64,000 nucleotides of DNA, taken from NCBI RefSeq assembly GCF_029029505.1, contig NZ_JAKJSD010000003.1:1-64000 (forward strand), in the 5' to 3' direction. The notes under the pieces were generated by a model. The model saw only the letters and a program-made list of their open reading frames with translations. It was not told the DNA's origin and ran no database searches. The position numbers and the translations under genes were made by a program. This stretch comes from Ancylomarina sp. DW003 (GTDB taxonomy: Bacteria > Bacteroidota > Bacteroidia > Bacteroidales > Marinifilaceae). Shown one piece after another: positions 28,701-38,653 of this stretch (its first letter is position 1; the number at the start of each line of letters is the position of its first letter).

Positions 28701-29926
28701 TGACCTTTGTTGATGCTAACAGTATCAGTTTTACATGGAATGCCAGTGTTGATAATGTAGGCGTTAAAGGGTACAACGTTTTTGTTAATGGAGAGCTGAG
28801 CGGCACTTCGACGGAAACGAACTATAAACTTGATAATTTATTGCCGGAAACAAGTTATAGCATTTACGTTCAGGCATACGATGCGAGTAACAATTTTTCA
28901 GGCAATTCGAATAGCCTGGTGGTTACTACCGGTAAAGAGCCAGATACAATAGCACCAACACAGCCTGAAAACTTGGTTTTAATAGGAAAATCAAGTTCAT
29001 ACTTAGAAATTAAATGGGATATTTGTACCGATAATGTTGCTGTTAATGTTTATCAAATATGGCTTAACCAAAGTTTGTTCGATACCAGTGACACCAATAC
29101 GTTTTTGCTGGAAGGTTTGACATCAGCAACTGAATATTCAATTCAGATCGTTGCTTTGGACGAGAGTGGTAATGAATCCAATTCTTCTATTCCTTTGGTT
29201 GTTTCTACAGATCCGGAAATCAGTGGTTACTGCAATCTCAAATCTAATTCTCAAACATACGAGTGGATTAAGGGCGTTTTTATGGCTAATTTGTCAAATC
29301 GTTCCGAAAAGAGTGCCTATTCTGACTTTACTAATATTGTTTCTACTGTAAGAGCCGGGGAACGAACCTGGATTACAATAGAACCCGGATTCAGACCCAA
29401 CGAGCCCTATACAGAATATCTGATTGTGTGGATCGATTGGAACAAAAATAAACTTTTCGAAACTGAAGAGATTGTACTTGATCAATCAGGGAATAGAGCT
29501 ATGGGAACTTGGTTTACCGTTCCTGAAACATTTTATGGGTCGACCCGGATGAGAATAGCCTTGCAGCATGGTTCAAAACCCAATTCGTGTGGTGAAATTA
29601 AGAGTGGTGAAGTTGAGGATTACACCATCGGTACAAGCAGGACTAAGCAAGCTCAAGCTGAAATAGATGAATCTTTAATACCAGATGTGGAGCAAACATT
29701 CAAGGCCTATCCTAATCCTACAGATGGAGCTTTAACACTTGAAATACCTGAATCATTTAATCATGCAGCTATTCGCGTCATCAATAGTTTAGGAGTTATT
29801 GTACTGAATACAAAAGTTAGTACCACAAGAGAAGTTCTAAATCTAAATGGTTTATCCTCGGGGAATTATTTTATCATTATCAGTAATGAAACAGGAGTAA
29901 TCAAAAAACAGATCATTGTAAACTAA
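25775..29926 (+). CDS. Secreted M9 collagenase with PKD, GEVED, fibronectin III and type IX sorting domains
   Basis: A 1,383-residue secreted metalloprotease. After a signal peptide (about 1-22) comes the collagenase activator/peptidase M9 region with the zinc site HEYTH (H476, H480) and the third ligand Glu in WFEEGMAEF (E507/E508). Behind it are a PKD-like domain (about 740-820), a GEVED domain (about 880-960; VNAWVDWNQDGSFDTNEQI), two fibronectin III domains (about 965-1055 and 1060-1150) and a second GEVED domain (about 1155-1290; LIVWIDWNKNKLFETEEIV). A Por/type A C-terminal signal closes it (KAYPNPTDGALTLEI). Export by the type IX system and collagen or gelatin degradation are expected from the family. 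Confidence 0.93.
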   Translation: MKNFKKLVLVCLILSFYFVGWTQDIQINYDYADRCVLQKNGEPIKNPGPAPARKQNESIRNVMKSRASMSFYDWYSYSGASLVQKLKQTTDYQNQLKSLFEFNETYGQSIFSNPNVEAVAREMYNISIAHNGTYSSGMYGLVCYLHTAVYHNFFQKSITLNENTMYWYRLACESFTQNSHLFEISTEAISILDEFLIMVDQPGVRHQPRVIELLKQVMRNVVINKNWKEITDDRLMRSYATMVNRIYFLMFRGVQPADDLYVEALKDDSEFYNLVYKLATDEEIKNNGELNFLQDNSVGEIARAASIKDFVPLVDHYLAEFTKNYPRLHVNWLKSVEAINKYCDCNKFNLCENLEALRAEINQKLFPHTWEFDNGKMLIKTSLSYEHVEPLYYAAKQVEAQMYRVLQTDQPVLNDPNETLNMVVYGTLEEYKAYQTFLNNLSTDNGGMYIEKGATFYTYERTPAQSIYSLEELFRHEYTHYLQGRYIENGFWGVTDFFKNDRLTWFEEGMAEFMAGSTSSDGIRYRKSMLRSVASDGDDRLPVSKTIGAGYSSGFKFYRYAYVIWLYLYHNDMATMRELMNYIKADNIAAFDAKINSLKNSSDFQQKIDTFTDELLTKSDQWWIPTTPYLPDDDLSVGKLTDIEKEFKSISGINEVEVVSDAEQSIGRFGIKGKLQSGQFNQKLDQLIKTLNADEYINNFDYLVGYYKNVSGTTADFYITGSLKDKNIDNTPECSFVVESSTGLVGQAIKLKSTSKGYIKGFKWETSNGVFIDDAVAATEVKFSTAGKYDINLTVTGNDGKTYTHTIENAVDIYAPSTLDYCEVNTTNDYAHIEHVSLEAIDNSNDLYHENGYADYTRVSTKILKGKNINLSVDVSYSVEDSYVNAWVDWNQDGSFDTNEQIMHTNGLNPLISNFVIPDEALEGLTRLRIRYALKKDLDACEYNSYVGETHDYSVIVKGAASEDTEAPLAPTELVLTFVDANSISFTWNASVDNVGVKGYNVFVNGELSGTSTETNYKLDNLLPETSYSIYVQAYDASNNFSGNSNSLVVTTGKEPDTIAPTQPENLVLIGKSSSYLEIKWDICTDNVAVNVYQIWLNQSLFDTSDTNTFLLEGLTSATEYSIQIVALDESGNESNSSIPLVVSTDPEISGYCNLKSNSQTYEWIKGVFMANLSNRSEKSAYSDFTNIVSTVRAGERTWITIEPGFRPNEPYTEYLIVWIDWNKNKLFETEEIVLDQSGNRAMGTWFTVPETFYGSTRMRIALQHGSKPNSCGEIKSGEVEDYTIGTSRTKQAQAEIDESLIPDVEQTFKAYPNPTDGALTLEIPESFNHAAIRVINSLGVIVLNTKVSTTREVLNLNGLSSGNYFIIISNETGVIKKQIIVN

Positions 29927-29962
29927 TTGTTTTACAGTAGGCAATAGAGGAAGTTTAGGGAA

Positions 29963-29990
29963 ATGGGCTCTCAAGTTCTTGAGAGCCCAT
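29963..29990 (+). terminator. Terminator after the collagenase gene
   Basis: ATGGGCTCTCAAG, a 2-base loop, CTTGAGAGCCCAT, then TAGTTTTTAT. A 13-bp perfect stem 37 bases past the stop. Confidence 0.9.
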
Positions 29991-30004
29991 TAGTTTTTAT
30001 AACG

Positions 30005-30045
30005 AAAGCGAGACAGGCTTGTGTTCAAAAGTTCTGTTTCGCTTT
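30005..30045. terminator. Second hairpin between convergent genes
   Basis: AAAGCGAGACAG (30005-30016) pairs with CTGTTTCGCTTT (30034-30045) with one G-T. Flanking A and T runs let it work on both strands. On the minus strand it would terminate the recQ-DUF1905 transcript. Confidence 0.6.
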
Positions 30046-30080
30046 TCTTTAATAGGCATATAGCGGTAAATTATTCGTCT

Positions 30081-30560
30081 TTATGGTATTCGCGGATTCT
30101 TTTCTTTATTCCTGAGTTGGTCTATTAATTTGGAAATATTTCGTTCTAATGTTTTCTCCGTTTTAATGAAGCTTAAATATTTTAAAATGAGATTTCTTTT
30201 CGATTCACTTAAACTATTAAAATCCTCATAAAGCTTACTTGCTATTAATTGTTCTGTTAGCATTTTTGGAATAACATATTGCTTTTTTTTGACATTGAAA
30301 TCCTGTTCAATCTTAAAATCAGCAGTTTTGCCTATTGTTGTGTTTGAACCTTTAAACATTTGAATGTTGACAAATAATCTGTAAGGTCCATTTTTTACGG
30401 GAACAAGAGATTTGTTGAATGGAAAGGTATTTATAGTCCCTTTAATTTTAATATAACCTTTTGTTACAGTCATTTCAGACGTAATGTTCTCAGGTACATC
30501 GACGCAATAATTGATGCCTGTTTTATAGATTTCTGCTTTAAAACGATATTGTCTTATCAT
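30081..30560 (-). CDS. DUF1905/YdeI-like protein
   Basis: A 159-residue protein. The N-terminal half is a DUF1905 domain (GYIKIKGTINTFPFNKSLVP; GPYRLFVNIQM). The C-terminal half is a YdeI/OmpD-associated helix region (YEDFNSLSESKRNLILKYLS; KTEKTLERNISKLIDQL). Similar two-domain proteins are annotated as bacteriocin-protection proteins, though direct evidence is thin. It starts 32 bases after recQ ends and is probably co-transcribed with it. Confidence 0.75.
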   Translation of the reverse strand: MIRQYRFKAEIYKTGINYCVDVPENITSEMTVTKGYIKIKGTINTFPFNKSLVPVKNGPYRLFVNIQMFKGSNTTIGKTADFKIEQDFNVKKKQYVIPKMLTEQLIASKLYEDFNSLSESKRNLILKYLSFIKTEKTLERNISKLIDQLRNKEKNPRIP

Positions 30561-30592
30561 CTTTATTAATTGATTTTAGGACGGAATTAAGC

Positions 30593-32512
30593 TTACTGTT
30601 TTCGACTTTCATTAACCCAGTTCAATATGTCCTGATAACGGTACCGCTCAAGCTGGCCAAAACCTGGCATGCTCTTAGCTTTAATAGTTGTGAATTTTGG
30701 GGTATAGATACCGCATAAGAATTTTGTAATTAATTCAGGAGTTTCATTTCCATTTAAGCTATTGATTAATTTTTGAGTTAATTCTTCAAAATTGTAGCTC
30801 TCTATCTTAGGAAGAGAATCTGTTTGAGCCACTTTTATTGCTCCTGAAGAACAAACGGAGCAGTGTTGGCATGATTCCATCTCCAGTTTTTCACCAAAGT
30901 AAGTAGCAAGTTGAGAGCTTAAGCATTTTTCAGACTCAAATAAGGCAATCATGTTTTGTATTCGATTGACTTCGGTCTCTTCTTTTAATTTGAACTTTTT
31001 AAAAAGCTCCAAAGCTAATTTTTCTGTTTCGAAGTTTGGCTTTAGTATAGAGAAAACATCTGCCATTTGCGAAGCCTCCAGATTTAACCAAGCCTGTTCG
31101 CTAAAATATTCCAATGCCGCAATTATACGCTGTCTGTCAAGTTTTGGGTTTTGTTTGATATTATCAAAATCTACAGTCCACCATTTTCTAGCCTTATTAC
31201 AGGTATCAAATACTTCTTGAATGAATTCTTTTCTTTCTCCTTTAAACTTATTGATGATGTTTTGTTCGTCTACATTTAAGCTGAATCTGTAAGTCGCAAA
31301 ATACGAATGGAGAGGACGTAGAATTCCCATAATTTCTAAATAAACCAATAGGGTTTTAATAGGAAGCATACGAATATTGCATAAAGCAGGTAGATTGATC
31401 AAACGAACGTCCCAAAGTTCTCCTGCGTTCTGAATAATCTGAAGGAGTTTATTAATACCCTCGAATTCCGGCGTATCACCATATACGAAGTTTTCAAGAA
31501 TATTTACATTATCACGATTAGCGAGCACTATACAATTCGAGGGCTGATTATCTCTTCCGGCACGACCAATTTCCTGTGAGTAGTTTTCAATCGATTTTGG
31601 CAAATCGTAATGAATAACATTACGGATATCACTTTTGTCTATGCCCATTCCAAAGGCAATTGTTGCAACCACACAATTGATTTCTCCTTTCATGAAACGA
31701 TTTTGAATATCTTCTCTCACTTCTGTTTTCAATCCGGCATGGTAAGCTGTAGCTTGAATACCTTTAGTGCTTAATGTTTGTGCAACATCTTCAGCTGTTT
31801 TTTGCAATGTGACATAGACAATACTCGCTTCCTGGTTTTTATTAGAAAGCAGGTTGACTAAGCTTTTGTTTTTTTCACTTTCCTGAACAGGAATAACTTG
31901 TAAATTTAAGTTGGAACGATAAAAGCCCGTAACGCTTACATTATCTCTGCCAATATGAAATTTTTGACACATATCCTGAATAACCTTTGGGGTTGCAGTT
32001 GCTGTTAACAAAAGGCTTTGCTCAATATTGAATTCTTTTTGATAAGCAGGTAATTTGAGGTAATCGGGGCGAAAATTATGCCCCCACTCTGAAATACAGT
32101 GTGCCTCGTCGACCACAAGTAGGGAAATCGGAATTTCTTTCAAAAATCGTCGGAAGCGTTCGTTTTTAAATCGCTCAACAGAAATCATTAGAATCTTATG
32201 TTCTTTGTTTTTGATACCCTTCATGACCTCAATTTCTTCTTCTCGCGAAAGGCTGGAATCAATTCGAACAGCAGATATGTTTTTGGAATGAAGAAAATCG
32301 AGTTGATCTTGAATTAAAGCCAATAGGGGAGAAACAACTAAAGTTAAGTTGGGGAGGATTAAAGCAGGAAGCTGGTAACATAAAGACTTACCCGATCCTG
32401 TAGGGAAAATGGCAATAGCCGATTCGTTATTGGTAATTTTTGTAATCACTTCTTCCTGGCCCTTGCCGAAAGATTTAAAGCCAAATTGTTGTTTCAGAAG
32501 CTGATGTATCAT
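30593..32512 (-). CDS. recQ: RecQ-family ATP-dependent DNA helicase
   Basis: A 639-residue helicase with all SF2 motifs: QEEVITKI (motif 0), FPTGSGKSLCYQLP (I), VVDEAHCISEWGH (II, DEAH), LTATATPKV (III), MGIDKSDIRNVIHYDLPKS (V) and SQEIGRAGRDNQPSNC (VI). A RecQ zinc-binding module follows (C in the motif SCQHCSVC). The end is short and has no clear HRDC domain, as in the RecQ-like group of Bacteroidota. It acts in DNA repair and recombination. Expected to be chromosomal housekeeping or a paralogue of it. Confidence 0.93.
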   Translation of the reverse strand: MIHQLLKQQFGFKSFGKGQEEVITKITNNESAIAIFPTGSGKSLCYQLPALILPNLTLVVSPLLALIQDQLDFLHSKNISAVRIDSSLSREEEIEVMKGIKNKEHKILMISVERFKNERFRRFLKEIPISLLVVDEAHCISEWGHNFRPDYLKLPAYQKEFNIEQSLLLTATATPKVIQDMCQKFHIGRDNVSVTGFYRSNLNLQVIPVQESEKNKSLVNLLSNKNQEASIVYVTLQKTAEDVAQTLSTKGIQATAYHAGLKTEVREDIQNRFMKGEINCVVATIAFGMGIDKSDIRNVIHYDLPKSIENYSQEIGRAGRDNQPSNCIVLANRDNVNILENFVYGDTPEFEGINKLLQIIQNAGELWDVRLINLPALCNIRMLPIKTLLVYLEIMGILRPLHSYFATYRFSLNVDEQNIINKFKGERKEFIQEVFDTCNKARKWWTVDFDNIKQNPKLDRQRIIAALEYFSEQAWLNLEASQMADVFSILKPNFETEKLALELFKKFKLKEETEVNRIQNMIALFESEKCLSSQLATYFGEKLEMESCQHCSVCSSGAIKVAQTDSLPKIESYNFEELTQKLINSLNGNETPELITKFLCGIYTPKFTTIKAKSMPGFGQLERYRYQDILNWVNESRKQ

Positions 32513-32751
32513 GATGCTGGAATTGAAGAGTTGTCGATGTTTGATCTTATTTATTGTATACGAAATTAATAAAATTGATGTAGCAGTCGATTTTCTGGTT
32601 TATAAAATTGAATGAAGATTTAATTACATGTATTTGATCATCTTTTTAAAAGTTAGGGATGAGTTTTTTAGGGAAATATTTTAAGTTAAATATTGCAAAT
32701 TACAGGCTGTATGTTTAAATTGAATTAATGATTTGTTAAAAAGAAATTGAA

Positions 32752-32783
32752 TTTGGGCAATCAGTCCGCATTAGATACATTTG
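32752..32783 (+). promoter_or_regulatory. Bacteroidota-type promoter for the MATE gene
   Basis: TTTG (32752-32755), a 20-base spacer and TACATTTG (32776-32783). This matches the -33/-7 pattern TTTG-N19-21-TAnnTTTG. It is about 64 bases before the start codon at 32847. Confidence 0.75.
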
Positions 32784-32846
32784 TGTGAAAATGGCATGAG
32801 AATGCTGTTTGAGTATTTATTCTGACCGAAGAGAGGCAAAAACCGA

Positions 32847-34250
32847 ATGATAAAAGAAATAATAAGTAAAATTCAAAAGCAATTAGGCCTGTCGAAAGTT
32901 GGGAAAGATTTATTTAAGTTGGCACTGCCCATAATTGGTGCTCACCTCTTACATACTGCCTATAACCTAACTGACATGATTTGGGTTGGTGAGCTTGGGA
33001 GTCATGCAGTGGCTGCAGTTGGTTCAGCCGGATTTTTCATAAATCTTGGTTGGGCGTTAGCTTCGGTTATAACAGTTGGAGTTAATGTGAAAATTGCACA
33101 TTCCATTGGAGCTAAAAATGATAAAGAAGCTGGGCGCTATGCCATATCGGGTCTTTGGGGAATAGTTTTTCTTGCTACACTATTTACCTCGGTTTTATTG
33201 ATTTGGCCGGATCGTTTTATTGCTTTCTTCGAAATGAAGGATATTGTGGTGAATGAGATGGCAACTTCATATTTAATAATTGCTGCTTGTGGGGGGATCC
33301 TCAATTTTACCAATCTCTTTTTTATTGCTGTATTTAATGCTCACGGAAAAACAAAAACATCACTTAAGGCGAGTTTTGTTGGAACATCACTAAATATCTT
33401 GCTTGATCCAATTTTTATTTTCGTTTTGGATTTGGGTGTTGATGGAGCTGCTTATGCCACAATTATTGCTCGTACAGTATCCTTGAGCTATTTTATTTTT
33501 GCATTTAGGAAGAGTTCTACCATTCGTTTTTATAATTACTGGCCATATTTGGATAAGATTCTTCCTACTTTGAAAGTAGGTATTCCTGCTGCTTTTCAAC
33601 GTATATCATTTGCTCTTATTTATATCGTGATGGCTCGCATTATTGCAGAATGGGGACCTACGGCTATTGCTGTACAGAAAATAGGGGTGCAGATAGAGGC
33701 TTTTACCTTTATGGCTACAGCTGGTTTAATGCAGGCTGCAACAATTACGGTTGGAAGGCACTATGGAGCTAAAGAAATGCATATGTTACCTAAGGTTTTT
33801 AAAGCAACTTGGCGGATGGCGTTTATGGTTGGTGTATCAACCACGCTTCTTTTTGTACTCCTTCCCGAAACACTTTTTTCGGTCTTTGTACCTGAAAGAG
33901 AGAGTATCTTAATGGGGAAAGATTATTTATACATTATTGCTATTTCCCAGTTGTTTATGTGCCTTGAAATGACTGCTGCTTCAATTTTCCATGGCGTAGG
34001 TAAAACATCAGTGCCAGCAGTAATAAGTGTGATTTTTACAAGCTTACGAATTCCCGTAGCATATGTTTTAGGATTTTATACATTCCTTAGTTTAAATGGG
34101 GTTTGGTGGAGTATAAGTACCACTAGTATTATAAAGGGTGTGTTGTTGTTTCTTATTTTAAAGGCTTATTTTAGAAAGAACAACTTATGTTTTGAGAAAT
34201 TGTTTTTCTTTAGTAGAAAAACAGGTGAGAAGCTAGAGTGTGAAGATTAA
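32847..34250 (+). CDS. MATE-family multidrug/cation efflux transporter
   Basis: A 467-residue protein with 12 hydrophobic segments and the MATE repeat structure (LALPIIGAHLLHTAYNLTDM near the start; KVGIPAAFQRISFALIYIVM in the second half). MATE proteins export drugs or metabolites in exchange for H+ or Na+. A good promoter lies just upstream, so it is probably transcribed alone or with gshF, which starts 87 bases later. Substrate unknown. Confidence 0.92.
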   Translation: MIKEIISKIQKQLGLSKVGKDLFKLALPIIGAHLLHTAYNLTDMIWVGELGSHAVAAVGSAGFFINLGWALASVITVGVNVKIAHSIGAKNDKEAGRYAISGLWGIVFLATLFTSVLLIWPDRFIAFFEMKDIVVNEMATSYLIIAACGGILNFTNLFFIAVFNAHGKTKTSLKASFVGTSLNILLDPIFIFVLDLGVDGAAYATIIARTVSLSYFIFAFRKSSTIRFYNYWPYLDKILPTLKVGIPAAFQRISFALIYIVMARIIAEWGPTAIAVQKIGVQIEAFTFMATAGLMQAATITVGRHYGAKEMHMLPKVFKATWRMAFMVGVSTTLLFVLLPETLFSVFVPERESILMGKDYLYIIAISQLFMCLEMTAASIFHGVGKTSVPAVISVIFTSLRIPVAYVLGFYTFLSLNGVWWSISTTSIIKGVLLFLILKAYFRKNNLCFEKLFFFSRKTGEKLECED

Positions 34251-34337
34251 TAAACAAGAGACCACCGAAAGACGCTTTGTTTTATACAACGCGATTTTCA
34301 TTAAAATATATCAGACGACTAAAAGAAATTTTGACAG

Positions 34338-36647
34338 ATGAAAACTATTCATAACAATCTATTTGAATTACTAGAACATAAGAGTGTACGTAGCAGTATT
34401 TGCGATGGCTTATTTGGTATAGAGAAAGAAAATGTTCGTGTGGATAAGAATGGTCGTATGGCGACTACACCACATCCTGGAATTTTAGGAGATAAGTTTA
34501 AGCATCCGTATATCACTACCGATTTTTCGGAATCTCAAATTGAGATGATTACACCACCTCTTGATAGTGTTGATAAGGTTCATGGATTCTTAGAGACCCT
34601 TCACGATGTGGTAACTCAAAACATTGGGGATGAATTATTGTGGCCTCAATCTTTACCCCCTTTGTTGCCCAATGAAGAAGATATTCCTTTAGCGCAGTTT
34701 GGAGATAAGGGTGTTAGTAAAGAAAAGTATCGGGAGGTTTTAGCTAAACGATATGGTCGTGAACGACAAATGTTGACAGGTATTCATTATAATTTCTCTT
34801 TATCAGATCGATTAGAACGAAAGTTGATCAAGACGTGTTGTCCTGATGGAAATCCAGAATCATTTAGAGAAGTTTTATATCTGAAGATGTTACGTAATTT
34901 TATGCGTTACCGTTGGTTTTTGGTATGGCTTTTCGGATCGAGTCCCGTTTCAGATCCTTCATTTAAAATGAAAAATCTTAAAACAGGAGAAAAGAAACAA
35001 GTGGTTTGCGGACATGCCGTTTCTATTCGCACAAGTTCTAGTGGCTATACAAATGAGGAAGAATACTTTGTTGATTTCAATAGTCTTGATGGTTTTAAAA
35101 AATCAGTTTCAAACCTTGTTAAAGAAGGACAGTTAATTACTCATGAGGAACTTTATTTACCTATTCGGTTAAAGTTTGATGAGGAAGAGAAAATTTCTCA
35201 TGTAGAGGTGCGCTTGCTGGATTTGGATCCGTATGAGAAAGCAGGCATTTCAAAGAATAGATTACATCTGGTACATCTTTTTCTTTTACACTGCTTATTT
35301 AAGGATGAACCAGAAGTATATGACGAAAGACAGCAGGAAATAGCTTCAAATAATCAAGATTTAGTGGCTTGTTATGGTTTAAAGCCTGATTTGAAATTGT
35401 CAGATTTTGAAGGGAAAGAGATAGCTGTTTATGATTTTGGTAGGGAAGTGTTTAATGAAATTCAGGCTTTCCTTAATCAAGCTCAATTGTCTGATAAGGA
35501 AGAATACTTGTCAGCCTTGCAGCATTGCGAGGAATTGATGAATGGTTCTGTGAATCGTACTTCTTCTAAAATCAGGGAAGATATCATGAGAGAAGGTTTT
35601 ATCGCTTTCCATATGAAGCAGGCTATGAAATATCAAAAAGAGAGTGAGATTAATAGTTTCCGATTTCATGGTTTTGAAAACCTTGAGTTATCCACTCAGT
35701 TGCTATTGAAAGCAGCCTTGCGCCGTGGTGTAGAATTTGAAATTTTGGACCAAAACGAAAATTTCGTTCGTTTAAAGCAGGGTAATAAGATCGAATATGT
35801 CATGCAGGCGACTCGTACTTCTCTGGATAATTACAGTTCTGTTTTGATGATGGAGAATAAGCTGGTTACAAAAACGATTCTTGATGAGTCGGGCTTATCC
35901 GTTCCTGGTGGGATGAACTATTTGTTTAAGGAAAAAGCACTTTCAGATTTTGAACTATTTGAAGACCGGGCAATTGTTATTAAACCAAAATCGACCAACT
36001 TTGGTTTGGGGATTAGCATTCTTAAAGAAAATAATAAGGAAGAGGTTTATCAACGCGCTGTGGAAATTGCCTTCGAGCACGATAATAGCATATTAATAGA
36101 AGAATTTGTTCCAGGAAGAGAGTTCCGTTTTTTTGTAATTGGAGATAAAGTTGTTGGAATTTTGCACCGTGTACCAGCTAATGTTAAAGGTGACGGTAGG
36201 CTGTCTATTAAAGAATTGGTTATAGAGAAGAATAAAGACTCCTTAAGAGGAAAGGGCTATGTAAAGCCACTTGAAAAGATTAGCTTGGGAGAGGCTGAAG
36301 CCATGTTTTTAGCAGATCAATCTTTAACCTTTGATAGTATTCCCGCTCCGGATGAAATAGTTTATCTAAGAGAAAATTCTAATATTAGTACAGGTGGTGA
36401 TAGTATAGATTTTACTGATGACATCCACCAGTCATATAAAGATATTGCAGTAGAAGCGACAAAAGCACTTGATGTAGAAATTACAGGATTAGATATGATG
36501 ATTTTAGATGTTGAAACACCAGCTAATCATCAAAATTATTCGATTATTGAAATGAATTTTAATCCCGCAATCCATATTCACTGTTATCCGTATATAGGTG
36601 AAAATCGCTATTTAAATGAAAAGGTTTTAGATGCATTGGGGTTCTAG
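34338..36647 (+). CDS. gshF: Bifunctional glutamate-cysteine ligase/glutathione synthetase
   Basis: A 769-residue fusion. The N-terminal part (about residues 1-460) is a glutamate-cysteine ligase of the GshF type (GLFGIEKENVRVDKNGRMAT; RLLDLDPYEKAGI). The C-terminal part (about 485-769) is an ATP-grasp glutathione synthetase (IVIKPKSTNFGLGISIL; ILIEEFVPGREFRFFVIGDK; IIEMNFNPAIHIHCYPYIGE). It makes glutathione from Glu, Cys and Gly in two ATP-dependent steps. The length and order match GshF. A terminator follows at 36673-36696. Confidence 0.95.
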   Translation: MKTIHNNLFELLEHKSVRSSICDGLFGIEKENVRVDKNGRMATTPHPGILGDKFKHPYITTDFSESQIEMITPPLDSVDKVHGFLETLHDVVTQNIGDELLWPQSLPPLLPNEEDIPLAQFGDKGVSKEKYREVLAKRYGRERQMLTGIHYNFSLSDRLERKLIKTCCPDGNPESFREVLYLKMLRNFMRYRWFLVWLFGSSPVSDPSFKMKNLKTGEKKQVVCGHAVSIRTSSSGYTNEEEYFVDFNSLDGFKKSVSNLVKEGQLITHEELYLPIRLKFDEEEKISHVEVRLLDLDPYEKAGISKNRLHLVHLFLLHCLFKDEPEVYDERQQEIASNNQDLVACYGLKPDLKLSDFEGKEIAVYDFGREVFNEIQAFLNQAQLSDKEEYLSALQHCEELMNGSVNRTSSKIREDIMREGFIAFHMKQAMKYQKESEINSFRFHGFENLELSTQLLLKAALRRGVEFEILDQNENFVRLKQGNKIEYVMQATRTSLDNYSSVLMMENKLVTKTILDESGLSVPGGMNYLFKEKALSDFELFEDRAIVIKPKSTNFGLGISILKENNKEEVYQRAVEIAFEHDNSILIEEFVPGREFRFFVIGDKVVGILHRVPANVKGDGRLSIKELVIEKNKDSLRGKGYVKPLEKISLGEAEAMFLADQSLTFDSIPAPDEIVYLRENSNISTGGDSIDFTDDIHQSYKDIAVEATKALDVEITGLDMMILDVETPANHQNYSIIEMNFNPAIHIHCYPYIGENRYLNEKVLDALGF

Positions 36648-36672
36648 CTTAATAGAATAAGCTTACTTTATA

Positions 36673-36702
36673 TAGTCTAATGTTTGCATTAGACTATTTT
36701 TT
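36673..36702 (+). terminator. Terminator after gshF
   Basis: TAGTCTAAT (36673-36681), a 6-base loop, ATTAGACTA (36688-36696), then TTTTTTG. Confidence 0.88.
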
Positions 36703-36916
36703 GTGAACAATTTTTCATTTTGACATAATTCTCCTGAACAAGTTGCTCTTGCAATAAGTGTATTTTTGAGATATCTGTATGTTTTAGAACTATGATGTTG
36801 TAGAATACTCATCTCGATAATAGACTGTCAGTAGATTATTGATTAAATTTGTGAGTCTGTTACTTCTATTTTTATATAATTGCAGATTCTACAAATCAAA
36901 TTTTAAAGCTATAAAG

Positions 36917-38521
36917 ATGTCTGATTTTAACTACCAAAAACCATTTCCTATAACAAAGGATACGACCCAATATCGTCTATTGACTAAAGACTTTGTATCG
37001 ACTATCGAAGTAGATGGAAGAAAAATTCTTAAAGTGGATCCTAAGGGACTAGAGATGCTATCTAAGCAAGCTTTTGCCGATGTTTCTTTTTATTTACGTC
37101 CTGCACACCTGGAGAAATTAAGAACGATACTTCAAGATCCTGAGGCTTCAGATAATGATAGATTTGTGGCTCATACTATGTTACTGAATCAGGTTGTCTC
37201 TGCTGAAGGAGAATTACCTACATGTCAGGATACAGGGACAGCTATTGTTGTTGGAAAAAAAGGAGAAGACGTTTATACAGGTGCTGATGATGCTAAGCAT
37301 TTATCACAAGGTGTTTACGATACTTATCAAGAGCGTAATCTGCGTTATTCTCAGGTGGTTCCTTTTAGCATGTTCGAAGAAAAGAATACAGGCAATAACC
37401 TCCCTGCTCAAATCGATATTTATGCAAATCAAGGTAATGCATATGAATTTCTTTTCCTTACCAAAGGTGGAGGTTCAGGTAATAAGACATTCTTGTATCA
37501 GCAAACAAAAGCTTTGTTGAATGAAGAGAACTTAACTAAGTTTATTACTGAGAAAATTAAAGATCTTGGTACTTCGGCTTGTCCTCCTTATCACTTAGCA
37601 CTTGTAATAGGTGGAACATCAGCTGAAGCTAATTTGGCTACAGTTAAAAAAGCATCAACAGGTTATTTCGATCATTTGCCTAATGAAGGTAACGAAGGTG
37701 GTCAGGCTTTTCGCGACTTAGAGTGGGAGAAACGTGTTGTTGATATTTGTCGTAACAGTGAAATTGGAGCTCAGTTTGGAGGTAAGTATTTCGTACACGA
37801 TGTTAAGGTGATTCGTTTGCCACGTCACGCGGCTTCTTGTCCTGTTGGATTAGGGGTGAGCTGTTCAGCAGATAGAAATATTAAAGCGAAGATTAACGAA
37901 GATGGTATTTTCTTAGAAGAATTAGAGAAGGAACCATTTAAATATCTGCCAAAGGAGGCACCACACTTGAAGGATGCTGTTGAGATTGATTTGGATCAAC
38001 CAATGGAAGATATTCGTAAGGAGTTGTCTAAGTATCCAATTAAAACGCGTTTAAGCCTGAACGGAACTTTGATTGTAGCACGTGATATTGCACATGCACA
38101 GATTAAGCAAATGTTGGATGAGGGTAAGGAAATGCCTGAATATTTCAAGAATCATCCTGTTTATTATGCCGGACCAGCTAAAACACCTAAAGGAATGCCT
38201 TCAGGAAGTTTTGGACCAACTACAGCAGGCCGTATGGATTCATATGTTGATGTATTCCAAAAAGTAGGAGGCTCTATGGTTATGGTGGCTAAAGGAAACC
38301 GTTCTAAGGCGGTTACTGATGCTTGTCATGCAAATGGAGGTTTCTACTTGGGATCGATTGGTGGACCAGCTGCAGTTTTAGCAAAAAACAGTATTAAGTC
38401 TATCGAAGTAATTGATTTTCCTGAATTAGGAATGGAAGCAGTTCGTAAGATTCGCGTTGAGAATTTCCCTGCTTTTATTATTGTTGATGATAAAGGAAAT
38501 GACTTCTTTGCTAATCTTTAA
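36917..38521 (+). CDS. fumA: Class I fumarate hydratase
   Basis: The start at 36917 is chosen because the longer frame from 36839 adds 26 residues not expected in the family, and ATGTCTGATTTTAAC follows an A-rich leader. The 534-residue product is the one-chain class I (iron-sulfur) type: an N-terminal Fe-S-dependent hydrolyase domain with cluster cysteines ([42 protein letters not shown]) and a C-terminal swivelling domain ([28 protein letters not shown]). It interconverts fumarate and malate and needs a [4Fe-4S] cluster. The enzyme is oxygen-sensitive, which fits an anaerobic or microaerobic lifestyle. Confidence 0.92.
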   Translation: MSDFNYQKPFPITKDTTQYRLLTKDFVSTIEVDGRKILKVDPKGLEMLSKQAFADVSFYLRPAHLEKLRTILQDPEASDNDRFVAHTMLLNQVVSAEGELPTCQDTGTAIVVGKKGEDVYTGADDAKHLSQGVYDTYQERNLRYSQVVPFSMFEEKNTGNNLPAQIDIYANQGNAYEFLFLTKGGGSGNKTFLYQQTKALLNEENLTKFITEKIKDLGTSACPPYHLALVIGGTSAEANLATVKKASTGYFDHLPNEGNEGGQAFRDLEWEKRVVDICRNSEIGAQFGGKYFVHDVKVIRLPRHAASCPVGLGVSCSADRNIKAKINEDGIFLEELEKEPFKYLPKEAPHLKDAVEIDLDQPMEDIRKELSKYPIKTRLSLNGTLIVARDIAHAQIKQMLDEGKEMPEYFKNHPVYYAGPAKTPKGMPSGSFGPTTAGRMDSYVDVFQKVGGSMVMVAKGNRSKAVTDACHANGGFYLGSIGGPAAVLAKNSIKSIEVIDFPELGMEAVRKIRVENFPAFIIVDDKGNDFFANL

Positions 38522-38653
38522 AAGAGTCAGTTTAATGATTAACGGATTTTTTGTTTAAGAATTAAGAATTTAATTAGGCAAAGTTCATGCCTAAATCATA
38601 AATAAAAATTATTTTTGAATTAGAAATCAATATAAAACACTAAAAATATTATT

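Noticed and set aside
36839-36916. N-terminal extension of fumarase
   Set aside because: The 26 extra residues are hydrophobic and unlike class I fumarases, which are cytoplasmic; the internal ATG at 36917 fits better.
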